Shown: positions 1 to 10,465 of the stretch, in pieces | Layout: every line of letters begins with the position of its first letter | Position numbering within the stretch: the stretch's first letter is position 1 | Assembly (NCBI GenBank): GCA_907163375.1 | Contig: CAJQUW010007404.1 | Coordinates: 806,001-870,000 of the forward strand | Reading direction: 5' to 3' | DNA length: 64,000 bases | From: Prostheceraeus crozeri | Lineage: Eukaryota; Platyhelminthes; Polycladida; Euryleptidae | Position numbers and translations under genes: made by a program | Notes under the pieces: generated by a model | The model's database searches: none | What the model saw: only the letters and a program-made list of their open reading frames with translations | What the model was told of the DNA's origin: nothing

Positions 1-640
1 ATTTGAGAATTGCACCGCTTAACTGGGAAATAAATGCATAGACATCTTGCCTACGCGTTCGCTGTCAAAAGATGAATACGTGGTGAAGAGAATTTATATG
101 AAGGAATAACAATGTGTGACAAATTTATTACATTTGACTTTGACAAGCAGAAACCTTCAAGATTGATTATGCTGTTGTGTTCAAGCTCAAGGTAGCCAAT
201 GATTCATTTTTATAATCACTTTGATATGTCAGACATCATTACACTCACTACATAAGCTTATGACAATCACTTCCGTGATCATCAAGCCATATCATCAAAC
301 GGAGCCGAGAGTTTTTGAGAGAGCTAGCCAGAGACGTGGCAATGGAGTGCGTCATCACTCGACCTGCACGATCCGCAGACTTCAATACTCAGGTCATCTC
401 CTTCATGGCACAGTTTAATGGTGGAATGAAAGCGCAAATTAATGAAGCTACAGCGGTAGGTGATGGTGCCAAATGTCGGAGATACCACAATTTTGGAAAA
501 CTTCAGGGAAGTTGTAACATTACAAGAAAGAAATGTTTTAATTGGAAGAGCCCAATATACTTAAAGATGCAGATCATCGATTTTCCGTGTCAAGAAGTAC
601 ATCCGCACATAATCAGACAAGGACTATATCTGAATTGAGA
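1..640. other. unassigned sequence left of the PLE remnant
   Basis: Open frames of 65 and 107 codons overlap here on the plus strand, but neither shows a recognisable domain. Because a Penelope-type reverse transcriptase remnant begins just downstream on the same strand, this may be decayed 5' sequence of that element. That is inference only. Confidence 0.3.
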
Positions 641-649
641 AAAGACTCT

Positions 650-965
650 CGTATTTCTATTCTCTAAAGTGATAAAGCTACATGTAAGTGTTTGGTAGTT
701 ATGGATCAATGTGACCATGATACAAAGATTTATGAAGAAGATGCTAAGCATACAGTGATTTCATCGTGCCCGTTACCGCCTTCTATCCAGTCAAAGACAA
801 AAAGAAATTGACTGATATCGCAAAGAATTGTATGTGTGCAGATTAAGAATCAATTTTCCATGATCTCGAATGCAGTGAACCATTACCCGACTATATTTAT
901 TTGCTACCCAAAGACCATAAGGCAAGCCATAGAGTAAGTATATTAGGTAGAGTGGTAAGCCAGCA
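650..965 (+). pseudogene. Penelope-like element reverse transcriptase, N-terminal remnant
   Basis: The plus strand encodes, across at least one frame change and stops, a segment beginning SDKATCKCLVVMDQ and later LPDYIYLLPKDHK. The second string fits the 'LPKxHK' block near the start of Penelope-type reverse transcriptases. The rest of the RT does not follow directly. A same-strand PLE piece reappears at 5845 beyond a LINE on the opposite strand, so the two are probably one old PLE split by that insertion. It is non-functional. A different RT class is possible because the match is short. Confidence 0.5.
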
Positions 966-1519
966 TTTATTAAATCTCCAATGTGTAGGCCTATACAGTT
1001 TCGATTTCATCAAATGAACATGAGTCGAGACCAGGTCGAGACCCAGTACCAACTGTGAGATATGCAGCTTTTGCACGTTTGGAGAAATGTAAACGAATTT
1101 GAATGATAATTATAGCAATAAAGAATAAGGAACAGTATTCCACAAATCCTCCATGCATCATGACAACTGGGAGAGGTAATATAGTTTGTTGAATTAGCAA
1201 TTCGATGGGTTGCCATTAAACCTCAGCTTCAAGATTATTTTCTTAAACGTGATCACATCACAAACTGCCAATGAAAGAGCAAAACATCGTAATCAAAGAA
1301 GCTGTTCACAATGAACTTTAAAAGATGGAAATGGATCCATATTAATTATTCTGATTCAAGAAATGACGCCTTGTGAATCATTAAATCATGCCGATGAAAA
1401 TTAAATTAATAACATGGTGACATATTAGCCAAGGAGCTCTAAATAAGATCTCAACTTTTCCTTGAAGACTTGCAAGGACAATGACTTATGGGTTTATGAA
1501 ATTTCATTGATCATCAGCT
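966..1519. other. noncoding sequence, no feature recognised
   Basis: Short overlapping open frames occur on the minus strand near 991-1216 but have no recognisable domain. I see no RNA gene or clear repeat boundary. Confidence 0.3.
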
Positions 1520-1795
1520 CAATTTCCGCTTAATTAAGATGCTTATTAGCAAATATTCATTCCTTTTGATAACCAATTTTTTCGTGCTACTTATAAAGGG
1601 GCTTCATGTCGGTAGTATATCAATTTGCCAAAATTTAGCATTTCGAAAACCGCTCAAATAACTTTTTAGACCACAGGAACATAATCTCCGCAAAAAACTG
1701 AATCCTTTCATGCAGAAAATTTCACTATATACAGCTATTTTTTGGAGTCGACACTCAACCTACTATATACTTGCTCTATGAGGCAGGCCCTTTGA
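1520..1795 (+). repeat. dispersed repeat, copy 1
   Basis: This stretch matches the reverse complement of 38600-38835 over roughly 230 bp. Shared blocks include TTCCGCTTAATTAA, a CTCAAATAA...GGAAC block, TAATCTCCGCAAAAAA and GAGTCGACACTC. A shorter third match ends at 44600. No coding capacity is seen, so it is a noncoding interspersed repeat of unknown class. Confidence 0.6.
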
Positions 1796-2153
1796 GAGGC
1801 CGTCCAATCATTTCACAACTGATGGCGCTATTCAAGTCTCATTCAGATTCGTATCAGAGATTCTACAGAACTAATGGATTTCGTTCCATTTCATTATAAA
1901 TCCAGTCCCCGGTTTGTCTCTGCGCTAATGTCATTTGATCTGCCTAAAATATCTCACGGGATCTTTAGATGAAGTCAACTTGTACGGCTCCATTCTGACA
2001 GCAGATACTGCAGCATAACATAGCATTATCAATGTTATAATAATAATTTGTATTTGGCAAATTTACATAAGATACACAACATTCTTTTTTAATCTGTTTA
2101 TGGGTGACAAATACAATGACCCTTTAAGGGCAGGCATGGATGGAACGAAAAAG

Positions 2154-5122
2154 TTACCATACATCATTTCGGCGGAAATATGTATCAATACTTCGTTTAA
2201 AAGAAGTAATGCTTGGAACTTCAATCTCCTCATCTGTTAATTGATTCCAGTGTGAAACAACGTCGTTGGAAAAGAAATGGAAATACACTTTTGTACGGCA
2301 CAACTTTGGGTGAATCTTATAATTGTTACCTCGGGTACATCTGCTCGGCGAATAAGAAAAAAGTTGTTCGAAAGAGACATTAACCATGTTGTTCAATATT
2401 TTATATAAAAATATGAGCTTGTAGCGAATACGACGGGATCTAAGAGAATACAATTGGAGTCGATGTAGGCGATCACGATAGGTAAGATTTCTTAAGTCAA
2501 CAAAGAAACGCGAAAACCGCCTTTAAACTTTTTCGATTTCCTCAGATAAGTATTTTTGATGAGGGGACCATAATATCGATGAAAATTCCAAGATAGACCT
2601 CACATAACTTTTATACAGTAAAATTGAAGTACCACGATCTTTCAGTAAGAATACACGTTTGATCATACCAAGTGTACGATTAGCTTTGGTTATAATTTCA
2701 CCAATGTGGTAATTCCAACTGAAAGGAGAATGCAAGGTGAGTGAGTCCAAGATCACGAATCACGGAAGTATCAATAATAGGATTATCGTGTAAATAGTAG
2801 AGATGGGAAGCACTTTCACCAAAAGAGATAGATTTACACTTGCTGCTGTTCAGTGGAAGTCTATTCCGTAGCGACCATTCAAAAACACGATTAACGTCAT
2901 CTTGTAAAGATGTCCAATGTTGTGTTAAAGTATCACGATGACGATCGTAAGCCACATATAATTTGACATCGTCTGCATATTTAATCATTTCTGAGCTCAA
3001 GATAACTTCATCAAGATCATTGACAAACAAGACAAACAAGATGGGACCCAACACGGATCCTTGTATAATACCACTACGAATATCTTTGTATGATGAAAGG
3101 GAGCTACGAACCCGAACTTGCTGTTTGCGGTCTTTTAGGAAGTCTGAAATCCACCTGACAATACTATCATTCAGACAATAATGCTTGAGTTTTCGAAGTA
3201 ACAATGTATGAGGAACTTTCTCAAACGCCTTCGAAAAGTCCAAGGAAATGACATCAACACCTTTTGAGAGGTCAAGATTCTTGAGAAGGTAATTATAGAA
3301 TAACACTCCAGCTGTCTCGACTGAAGCACCTGGTAGAAAACCATGTTGAGAGTCATATTCTGCTTTGTAAGGAAGTTGACAATATCTGTTGAAATTATCC
3401 TCTCCATTATTCGACTTACACAAGATGTAACGCCAATCGGTCTATAATTATCGAAATTTTCTTTTGAACCACTCTTATGGACAGGTGTAATGGTGACTTT
3501 CTTCCAAGAGTCAGGAATGCGTCCCTGTGACATTGAAAGTCGAAAAAAATCACAAAGTTTGGAGGCAAGGAAGATTCCACCATTCTTTACATGCAAATAT
3601 GATAATCCGTCAGAATCCAAAGTTGATGAAGACGGTAGTTTGGCAATAACTGCAACAATTTCAGAAAGATCAAATTCAATATCATCCATGGATAAATTCC
3701 CTGCAGAATTCAGCGTACTATCACTAAGATACTGATCAAGCTGTTGAGGATCTGCCGAGAAGTTTGAGCAAAACCCACTGTTGAATATTTCTGCTATCTC
3801 ATTGGAATCACTCGTAATATTTCCATTATGCAACTTCATGCTAGACAACGGGCTCCTGAATTTCAATTTGCTGTTCACTACACTCCAGAAAATTTTGGGT
3901 TTATTCTTCATAGCAGAAATAATTTGTTTTTCGTTGTGCGTCAGCGATAGAGTTCTGAAGGATATTGTGCGATCGCTGTAACAATAGAAGGTTACTAAAA
4001 GACGGGTTAGTCTTCCAAGCACTATGAAAGCGTCGACAATATCGAAGAGCAGTTCTCACTTTACTTGAGTTGGTAGGTTGCCAAGATTTGCGGTGACCTT
4101 CTGGTATAGAGATAGCACTTGCAGCATGAATATTCGATTAGTATTGAGACCAAACTGTATTAACGTCAACGTTTGAAGAATAATTCCATGTAGCCTGGGT
4201 CAGATGTTTCCGATATTTTGACCAGTTTGCTTTTTGGAAGATCGGATATGTATTCTCATTAGATGCCTATCTGGAAACGTAGGTTTCCGCTTTGAATGTT
4301 ATAATTGTATGATCGGATGTGTGAAAACATTCATGCACTACTACATCGACAATGGGGGTTGACACATGGGAGAAAATCAAATCAAGTATAGACGAAGATG
4401 CTGGTCGAGTTGGAGAGGAAACGTGTTGGACCATAAAATTGTTCATCGCCCAATCGAATAATGGATCAGAGGAAGATGTTATGTTTAAATGTAACCAATT
4501 AACTTTTGGACAATTGAAATCGCCACAAATTATAATGGAGCCATCATTGTTACTGATATCGTTAAGATAATCAAGTAAAGTAGAGCCTCTCAGCTCATGC
4601 TCGATAGACACAGCAAATGATAACATCGCTTGAGCAGTTTTCGGATATAATCTTTATAGAGATGACCTCACACATTTCGTCACAGAACGTCGACAACTTA
4701 CATGATGTCAATGAGGATTTTGCATACACAATTACTCCACCACCGGAACTCAATTGGCGATCACATCGGAATAATTTGTAGTTATGTAGTGAGAGAAAGG
4801 AATCAGAAGTCTTCTCATTTGCCCAAGACTCGGTTATACATATGATGTCGGGTCGGTATTCCATGGCGTATGCTTTCAAAACACTCATTTTACCGATAAG
4901 CGAGCGTGCATTTGTCATCCAAAAGCTCAAATTTGAGCTCGGGTTATCCAAATTATTCTTATCGGCACTCCATTGATTTGTAGATGAATATAGCGACGAA
5001 GGGTAGGATTTAGAGTTGCATTTTTCAATGTTAGCGTAAGTAGGAGAAAGGAGATAAAAGGAGTTTGGGTAATTAGAAACAACGAAATGCAAGTAGGAGC
5101 TGAAAATATCAGAATAAACCAT
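2154..5122 (-). pseudogene. LINE ORF2: APE endonuclease plus reverse transcriptase, frameshifted
   Basis: The endonuclease half (4595-5122, then 4267-4626 in another frame) shows MTNARSLIGK, ITESW, GDFNCPKVNW and a terminal SDH, the standard APE-type motifs. The RT half shows YRPIGVTSC (3171-4022), then LDFSKAFEKVPH, IIQGSVLGPILF and the catalytic YADD (2698-3423). The tail (2523-2756, 2154-2453) contains YVRSILEFSSILWSP and a late WNQLTDEE segment, typical of the CR1 C-terminus. The frame changes near 4600, 3400, 2700 and 2500, and sequence between 4022 and 4267 is not open. The enzyme would nick target DNA and prime reverse transcription, but this copy cannot encode it. Confidence 0.85.
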
Positions 5123-5143
5123 TGTGTCATCAAAACCAATTTG

Positions 5144-5797
5144 TCAAAATAACTGATTCTTCATATTAGATTGATCGACGACCTTATTATCCATGTATAA
5201 TTTTCCTGATCGTATGTAGACATTTTCAGGAGATGGTGAGCTCCTTTTCAATTCAATCATTTTCTCTCTCAATCGTTTTCCCTCCAATCTGCCCAAGTAT
5301 GTTTGATCCGGATTGATATAGATTTTACGAAACAATTTTTTAACATTATCATTTTCCCAAATACGTTTCCGATTAAATAGAACTTGGTTTCGAGTATGTG
5401 CATTCGTAAAAGAAACCTTGATTGGTCCAGTTTTGGATCTATCATGTCGTCCTAATCGAGAACATACATAAGTAGAATCTGGATTATTTTCGGGGTCAAA
5501 ATTATCATCGGCAATACAGCATAAATAATTGATTTTTTCTTGATCCGTCTCCAAAAATTCTTCATCAGACTCACATGCTATATCATTTTCTGGTACACCA
5601 ACGAAGATAAGATTCTTTGAGCGTTTTTCGAACTCATTTCTTTCAATTATCATTTGTTGTCGTGTTACAGTATCTTTTATACACTCAATTTCCTGTGATA
5701 ATCGCATTTGTTCGACCTGCACATACAACAGATGTTGCAACAGAATTATCAGAATTATAAATCTTCGTCTTCTTGTGGGATTTTGTCTCCTATTCAT
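5144..5797 (-). CDS. LINE ORF1 protein (coiled coil plus RRM-like nucleic-acid chaperone)
   Basis: The frame is intact, 217 aa. An Arg-rich start is followed by a heptad-like, Glu/Gln-rich stretch (about residues 25-60). Next comes a block starting SKNLIFVGVPE, then CSRLGRHDRSKTGPIKVSF and a lysine/arginine-rich end. This order (coiled coil, RRM-like fold, basic C-terminal domain) is typical of ORF1 RNA-binding proteins of CR1/L1-type LINEs, which coat the element RNA. It sits directly 5' of the endonuclease-RT ORF on the same strand, a 22 bp gap away. The intact frame beside a frameshifted second ORF suggests a moderately young insertion. Confidence 0.7.
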   Translation of the reverse strand: MNRRQNPTRRRRFIILIILLQHLLYVQVEQMRLSQEIECIKDTVTRQQMIIERNEFEKRSKNLIFVGVPENDIACESDEEFLETDQEKINYLCCIADDNFDPENNPDSTYVCSRLGRHDRSKTGPIKVSFTNAHTRNQVLFNRKRIWENDNVKKLFRKIYINPDQTYLGRLEGKRLREKMIELKRSSPSPENVYIRSGKLYMDNKVVDQSNMKNQLF

Positions 5798-5844
5798 TTG
5801 AAAGAGCGACTCTATATTTACCTACAGCAGGACAATTTTGTGAC

Positions 5845-6730
5845 AGGTGATACCGTATTGCATCAAATGCGGGTCTGTTATGAGCAGAAGTGCATCATCC
5901 CCATTGGCTATCGAATATATTGAGAACCGCATCAAGGAGACAGTACCTCTTATCAAATTTTGGTGTAGATGCATCGATGACATCTTCTTTGCATCCGATA
6001 TCTCACCTGAGCATCTTCTTCGGGGTGACAATAATATATTGCCAGAAATAAAATTCACACTCGAGGAAATTCGGAAGATGGTAATATTAACTTTTTAGAT
6101 GTGGAAGTACATACTCACCAAACATCGGAACTGGACTGCACAAAAGGATTGCATGGCGGATGCGTGATTCCAAGGTCTTCATTCGCATGGTAGTGCGTAT
6201 CGCGTGTGGCATCTCCTCTGATTCTAAAATGTTAAAGGATGCCCTTACGACTCTCTGTCGACCGCTTCAAGATAGCGGTTTTCCTGAGCATACGTCATAT
6301 CATTTGTAGGCGACCAATGAAGCTGAGAAATGTGAACCACGACCACAACTCAAAAATAAATTGTTCTTGCCTTTCCTTGGTGAGAGATTTTACAATGAAT
6401 CTCGTCGTCTCCATGCTTAACGGCTTCGATTCACAAGTGCAAACAATTTTCAAAAATAAGCTTCCTCTTTCTCAATCGCTACAGCCTAAAATCGATTGTC
6501 AATAGTGTACTCTAAAGTGTGTGTTATGTAAATGTGCTGCAAAACCAGGTGATTGCTTCACGAAGTTCGTGGCTTGTGAAATTTCTTGTACACTATGCCA
6601 CCACAAATACATCAGAGAAGCCTGCCTGACAATGTGCTCCAGATTTCGTGAACATTTGGAAGTTGATAATTCAAACATCTTTAAACATTGGTCTGAGATT
6701 CAAAGCATTCAAAATCGGTGAACAGCAGAA
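5845..6730 (+). pseudogene. Penelope-like element RT C-terminal part and GIY-YIG-like domain
   Basis: The first segment (5847-6098) encodes SSPLAIEYIE followed by KFWCRCIDDIFF and IKFTLEE. This corresponds to the 'SPLLANIYME ... RYVDDIF ... IKFTMEE' part of Penelope RTs, with the catalytic Tyr of YVDD replaced by Cys. The later segment (6521-6721) has a Cys-rich block and HHKYIREACLTMCSRFREH, the layout of the PLE GIY-YIG endonuclease (Cys knuckle, YIGxT, RxxEH) with the Gly of YIG lost. Frames are broken throughout. It lies on the same strand as the 650-965 remnant and abuts the inserted LINE. Confidence 0.6.
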
Positions 6731-6789
6731 CGTAGAAGCAAACGTTGGGCTATATGCAGGACAGAGATCATTCACAAACAGCGGGATTG

Positions 6790-7130
6790 ACATTAACAAA
6801 TGAAAGCGAAAAACAAAATAATAATGATTACTCAGATTGAGTCTGGTTATTCATGAGTTTAATATTGTTATTTATATACGACTTTATCAAAATAGCTTCA
6901 CTAATGCGAGTGCATCTGGTATGGAGCAGAATGGAGAACGATTGCTCGGACAGTAATTGAGTATGCAAGAAAATTTCAGAGGTTGGTCTTTTTTTCAGGA
7001 GTTATTTTATGCGAGTAGCGATATGACGCCGAGCTTCCCCGATGTAGCGTTTAGCAAAATGCTCACATACAGCCATATTTGTAAATGAGAGAGGATTGCC
7101 CGTGCAAATGGATTTTTTTTCTTTAATAAT
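6790..7130 (-). pseudogene. PLE GIY-YIG fragment, host site of the Polinton
   Basis: On the minus strand, 7002-7130 reads ICTGNPLSFTNMAVC...KRYIGEARRHIATR, a Cys-rich region followed by a YIGExR motif as in PLE endonucleases. The same frame continues on the other side of the Polinton (24154-24200, minus strand, ending NTLVII) once one AATAAT copy is discounted. The Polinton therefore landed inside this fragment. It runs opposite to the PLE piece at 5845-6730, giving inverted PLE copies, a common arrangement for Penelope elements. Confidence 0.5.
7125..7130. repeat. Polinton target-site duplication, left copy
   Basis: AATAAT immediately precedes the terminal AGTAGT and equals the 6 bases after the right terminus. 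Six bp is the usual Polinton duplication size. Confidence 0.95.
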
Positions 7131-7320
7131 AGTAGTAATCCCCTGACAAAAGGAAGGACAAAATGTGCAACGATGAGTCATCATGCTGACTCGGCCCCCC
7201 CTCTGGAAGGAAGGAGGGAGTTCGCCAAGGATGTGTTAAGAGGAATGGGTCCGAGAGGAAGAAACCGCTCCCTACTCCCCCACCCCTCTGGAAGGAAGGA
7301 AGGAAGGAAGGAAAGAACAG

Positions 7321-8045
7321 GCGGGTTTTGGTGGTTTTGGGATGAGAAAAATCATTTTTTGACATGAAGGAGGTCTCGGATGGGAAAACGGAGGGCAAAT
7401 TCGGAAATTTTGGCCAATTTTGGGTCTAGGAGATTGTTTCCAGCTCATTCGGAGAGAAAAAGTTCTAACCTCCCCCACTCTGGAACGAGACTTCCAACTT
7501 TGGTTCTAGAGATCGGAGAAAGTCGTGTGATAGCTCATTTGAAAGCTAAGAGTGAGAAAAATGCAGTGGAAAGGTCAGTTTGGTCCTATCTTCCTGGGTT
7601 TAGAGAGGAACCTCTCTGGAAACGGCAGAGTTAGAAAAAGGCGGGTTTTGGTGGTTTTGGGATGAGAAAAGTCGTTTTTCGGCATGAAAGAGATCTCGGA
7701 TGGGAAAACGGAGGGCAAATTCGGAATTTTTGGCCAATTTTGGGTCTAGGAGCTTGTTTTCAGCTCAATCGGAGAGAAAAAGTTCTAACCTCCCCCACTC
7801 TGGAACGAGACTTCCAACTTTGGTTCTAGAGATCGGAGAAAGTCGTGCAATAGCTCGTTTGAAAGCTAAGAGTGAGACAAATGCAGTGGAAGAAACGGCT
7901 TGTTCATATCTGCCTTCGTTTAGATGTGAGACGCCATTAAAAATTTTGGACATTGGCGAAAAAACGACAGAGTTAGAATTTTTACGAAAACGGCTCTAGC
8001 GGGTGAACGAAGCCTCGGACGGGAAAACAGATACCAGATTTGGAA
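7321..8045 (+). repeat. tandem array of about 320 bp units in the left TIR
   Basis: The motif GCGGGTTTTGGTGGTTTTGG begins units at 7321 and 7641, a period of 320 bp. Each unit then has GATGAGAAAA, a CGGATGGGAAAACGGAGG block, TCGGAGAGAAAAAGTTCTAA and CTAGAGATCGGAGAAAGTCG. A diverged partial third unit begins near 8000. A short (GGAA)n tract (about 7288-7312) precedes the array. Open frames across the units (7380-7634, 7700-7999) repeat the same protein string and are more likely a by-product of the repeat than genes. Confidence 0.85.
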
Positions 8046-8540
8046 TCAGCGTTTTTCAACTCGGCTTCTGGTCATCGTAGAGGGTCGAGGGATGGCTTAA
8101 ATGAAAGGTGAGAGCGAAAAAACGTGACTGTCAAAATTGGAAGTCAATCGGAGCACTAGAACCGGAGATAGACGTGTTGAAAGTTTTTGAATGATGGAGA
8201 TTACGTCATCAGTTGATCGCCACAAACTATATAAGTGGAATGTCTATTTGTGGAAATCAGTTCTCCTCCCGACTGGGTTGGGGTAGGTGAACTCCGGAGC
8301 TCTGATGATAGCATCGGACATTCCAAATTTCGGGTTTCTATAAGAAACCGACTTAGAAAATTTCATTCCTGATATCAGCTAAGGCGTCAGACTTAAAGGT
8401 TGGCCAGGAGATGGCCTTCGTCTCCAGGCCATAAAAGACTGCAAAACTTTAAAGGCTTGTAACTTAACTTCCACAAGTCCGTTTGACTTGATTCAAAAAA
8501 GGTTCGATCGCTATTGATCAGATCTATATTGACAGACTAC

Positions 8541-8807
8541 TTATAAAATTTCATAAGTAGTGCTAAAAAGTTGAAAATTTAAATTCACTATTTTTGGAGG
8601 TTTTCTGGGGTTTTCGACCCTGCTGAAGTCAACTAAAGGATTTGTCATGATGTCTGAGCCACATATGAACCATTCACTGAAAGCGAGCATGACACGGAGA
8701 GTTTTGCTGTAATATTCTACTGACAGGATGATGCCGTAGTGATAAGTGTGGCAAGGGAGTGTGTCATATTTTAGACCGAAACCTCTGGGGCAACTCATGT
8801 TGGGCAT
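8541..8807 (-). CDS. hypothetical 88 aa protein in the left TIR
   Basis: An intact 88-codon frame starts MPNMSCPRGFGLKYD and contains LPCHTYHYG and SEWFICGSD. The same protein is encoded without change at 22153-22419 in the other TIR, reading outward toward the terminus. I do not recognise a family. Just inside the right TIR boundary (about 21780-21960) lies diverged DNA with a related VPCSTHRYG string, suggesting an older duplication. It could be a real two-copy gene like those in TIRs of some large DNA viruses, or a chance frame in a conserved repeat. Confidence 0.35.
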   Translation of the reverse strand: MPNMSCPRGFGLKYDTLPCHTYHYGIILSVEYYSKTLRVMLAFSEWFICGSDIMTNPLVDFSRVENPRKPPKIVNLNFQLFSTTYEIL

Positions 8808-8988
8808 TTGACACAGTTCTCAACGTAGCACTTTGAACGCCAATCGGTTAAATCTTAGCTATATTGTCATGGGTGGCATCTAAACATCTCCATTGCAAAA
8901 CGCTTGTAAATCACGGTTGCTATCAAGCTGATCAAAGCAACGACTTGGGATGTTTCCTCTTGTAAATAACTCCACCGGTTTTTATGTC

Positions 8989-9426
8989 AAAATCGGGGCC
9001 CGGATACCAACACAGTGACATGACGCACGCTCTGTCCGTCCGAGGTTGGATTTGTGGGTCGAGGCCTTGGAGTCGGGATAAGATCCCTTCCGAGTAATGC
9101 CTGTAACGGATTCAAGAGGTTAACACCTAAACGCTTGCTATCAACCTGGCTTCTGCTATCAGGCCTTTGTGAAATCTCGTCTAGCCTCAGTAACTCAGGG
9201 TTGGCAACGTCTATCGTTTGTCATTGTAACCTTGTAAAAATGAGAAGGTTACTGCAGGCATTAACGTCAAACCTTTCCGCATCATAGGGTAACCCGTCTT
9301 TGTGTTGGGAGTTGGTCACTGAAAGCACGGTAACTGCCGATGCCAATAAATGGTAAAACCGCTGTTGTCATGTCAAACGCATGACCAAATAAGGAAGGTC
9401 TGAATCATGGCTTTGTGCTCGCTGGG
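8989..9426. other. unique sequence between left TIR and first plus-strand gene
   Basis: This is relatively GC-rich DNA. A 77-codon plus frame (9054-9287) has no recognisable domain, and I treat it as unlikely. The region probably holds the promoter of the gene at 9472. Confidence 0.4.
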
Positions 9427-9434
9427 CATATAAA
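9427..9434 (+). promoter_or_regulatory. TATA box for the gene at 9472
   Basis: CATATAAA lies 38 bp before the ATG at 9472, a spacing that leaves a very short leader. Other genes of this element have similarly placed TATA boxes. Confidence 0.6.
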
Positions 9435-9471
9435 CCAAGTCTTCTCTCACAACTTCATTTTATACTCCATC

Positions 9472-9747
9472 ATGCTGACGCCAAACACGCTAGTCAGCTC
9501 TCCTGACAAGCCTCGGTTAAAGCCGAGAAATTTATTTAAAGAGTTTTTGCAGATGGAAGAGCGAGAGAGATTGTGGAACAATCTTGCTCGAATTGGTTCA
9601 TCGGCTATTGATGATGATACTGATTCAACAGAGTGGGGCTATATACCGCCCTCTGACAGTCGGGTGGTAGTAGAGGAGGTCGATGCCGCTGACATAGAGA
9701 GACTAAGAGTCTCTTTCAGCAGGATCGGCCAGTCCCACACAAGTTAG
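9472..9747 (+). CDS. accessory protein, 91 aa, unknown function
   Basis: I chose ATG 9472 rather than upstream in-frame codons because a TATA box ends at 9434. The protein starts MLTPNTLVSSPDKPRLKPRN, has a charged helix-like MEERERLWNNLARIG, then an acidic segment (DDDTDSTEWG) and ends with RLRVSFSRIG. It is hydrophilic, with no signal peptide or membrane segment. The element's small genes at 10178 and 11346 share its layout (plus strand, own TATA). No family recognised; a regulatory accessory role is inference. Confidence 0.55.
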   Translation: MLTPNTLVSSPDKPRLKPRNLFKEFLQMEERERLWNNLARIGSSAIDDDTDSTEWGYIPPSDSRVVVEEVDAADIERLRVSFSRIGQSHTS

Positions 9748-9894
9748 ACGATAGTCTTTTTAAAAAATAAGATCATACATGCGACACATTCTTTCATCAC
9801 CCTTCGTCGGGAACGCCCCATGAGCCCTCTTAAGGGCTACCTTCTAATGCAGCTAAAGCGGTCCGAAGCCCGCCACATATCTTCGGATATGGAA

Positions 9895-10076
9895 TGCAGA
9901 GGGGAAGAATAAATGATGAAATGGAATGAAATGGGAGGCCACCCTTGCACCACATGCAACACACCAGACTTCTCTCTTTAGTAGTGAACAAGCTCTTGCG
10001 AGTGTAGTCAGAAAGTTTATCAAGTTGCACAAAAGTTTTTACTGCAACACAGGTTGATAAAGTGATATTGTAGTCT
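9895..10076 (-). repeat. shared upstream block, copy A
   Basis: Its reverse complement contains AACCTGTGTTGCAGTAAAA, then TTGATAAACTTTCTGACTAC and AAGAGCTTGTTCACTA. It aligns with 21490-21660 over about 170 bp, and its core matches 20825-20865. It ends about 55 bp before the TATA box at 10131. All three copies lie upstream of a gene in the same orientation relative to transcription, which suggests a shared enhancer or operator. The minus frame 9830-10279 across this block is likely a shadow. Confidence 0.7.
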
Positions 10077-10130
10077 TCATCTAAATTAGAATCATTCTGA
10101 TTGGTTGTTGAGGAATTCATTGTTGAAAAA

Positions 10131-10139
10131 CATATAAAA
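10131..10139 (+). promoter_or_regulatory. TATA box for the gene at 10178
   Basis: CATATAAAA lies 39 bp upstream of ATG 10178 and 55 bp downstream of shared block A, forming a compact promoter. Confidence 0.6.
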
Positions 10140-10177
10140 GTCAGCAAATTGAAACACTTCTCATTCTCATCGATCTC

Positions 10178-10438
10178 ATGATGGAAGGTACATCTCCCGC
10201 CTTGGAGATCTTTAACAAAATATTTTAAGTCATTGACGCGTGGGATCAAGACAAGTGTGAACAGGAGGAGGAGTCCCACAAGAATGTCGTCGTCATTGAA
10301 AAAATTGTTTGGACTGATGGTGAATTCACGCCAACAACGACGCGTGTGAGAAAAGTGCCCGATTCTCCAAAACGACCAAGGTGCTACAAAGTGTACAATG
10401 ACTTAGAGATTATTCCGCTTGACTTTTCCTCGCTATAA
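10178..10438 (+). pseudogene. small accessory gene with an in-frame stop, 86 codons
   Basis: From ATG 10178 the frame meets TAA at 10226-10228 after 16 codons and then stays open to TAA 10436-10438. The downstream part has an acidic EQEEESHKNVVVIEKIVW stretch and a basic VRKVPDSPKRPR stretch. It is bracketed by a TATA box (10131) and a poly(A) signal (10460), which argues for a real gene with one nonsense change. Splicing around the stop is an alternative. No family recognised. Confidence 0.5.
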
Positions 10439-10459
10439 AGTATATGTGATTCAATTATA

Positions 10460-10465
10460 AATAAA
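10460..10465 (+). terminator. poly(A) signal AATAAA after the 10178 gene
   Basis: AATAAA lies 22 bases after the stop codon, matching the end of the plus-strand unit that starts at the 10131 TATA box. Confidence 0.6.

Larger units (their letters stand above)
2030..5830 (-). mobile_element. CR1-like (Jockey-superfamily) LINE, nearly full length, decayed
   Basis: A non-LTR retrotransposon lies on the minus strand with ORF1 (5144-5797), an apurinic-type endonuclease, a reverse transcriptase and a C-terminal domain in order. The 3' end at low coordinates carries an ATT-rich tail (around 2035-2055), as CR1/L2-type elements often do. The element interrupts a plus-strand PLE remnant whose pieces lie on both sides. 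Frameshifts in the second ORF make it inactive. I did not identify a target duplication. The clade call rests on domain order and C-terminal motifs, not on a phylogeny. Confidence 0.8.
7131..8988 (+). repeat. Polinton left terminal inverted repeat
   Basis: It matches the reverse complement of 21972-24147. The inner boundary is where the shared CCGGTTTTTATGTC ends (8988 on the left, 21972 on the right). The inner half (about 8060-8988) looks essentially identical to its partner. The left copy lacks a block of roughly 300 bp near 8050 that the right copy has (about 22900-23210), and the outer GGAA-rich and tandem-repeat parts differ in copy number. These repeats would hold the integrase-binding ends and, in polymerase-bearing relatives, the replication origin. 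Confidence 0.93.

Noticed and set aside
7380-7999. two similar 84-99 codon frames in the left TIR
   Set aside because: They are the same tandem unit translated twice; no start context, TATA or domain.
9830-10279. 149-codon minus frame in the Polinton
   Set aside because: It overlaps a plus-strand gene with TATA and poly(A) signals and runs through shared block A. The related frame in block C is on a differently placed repeat copy, so DNA-level repeat similarity explains the protein similarity.
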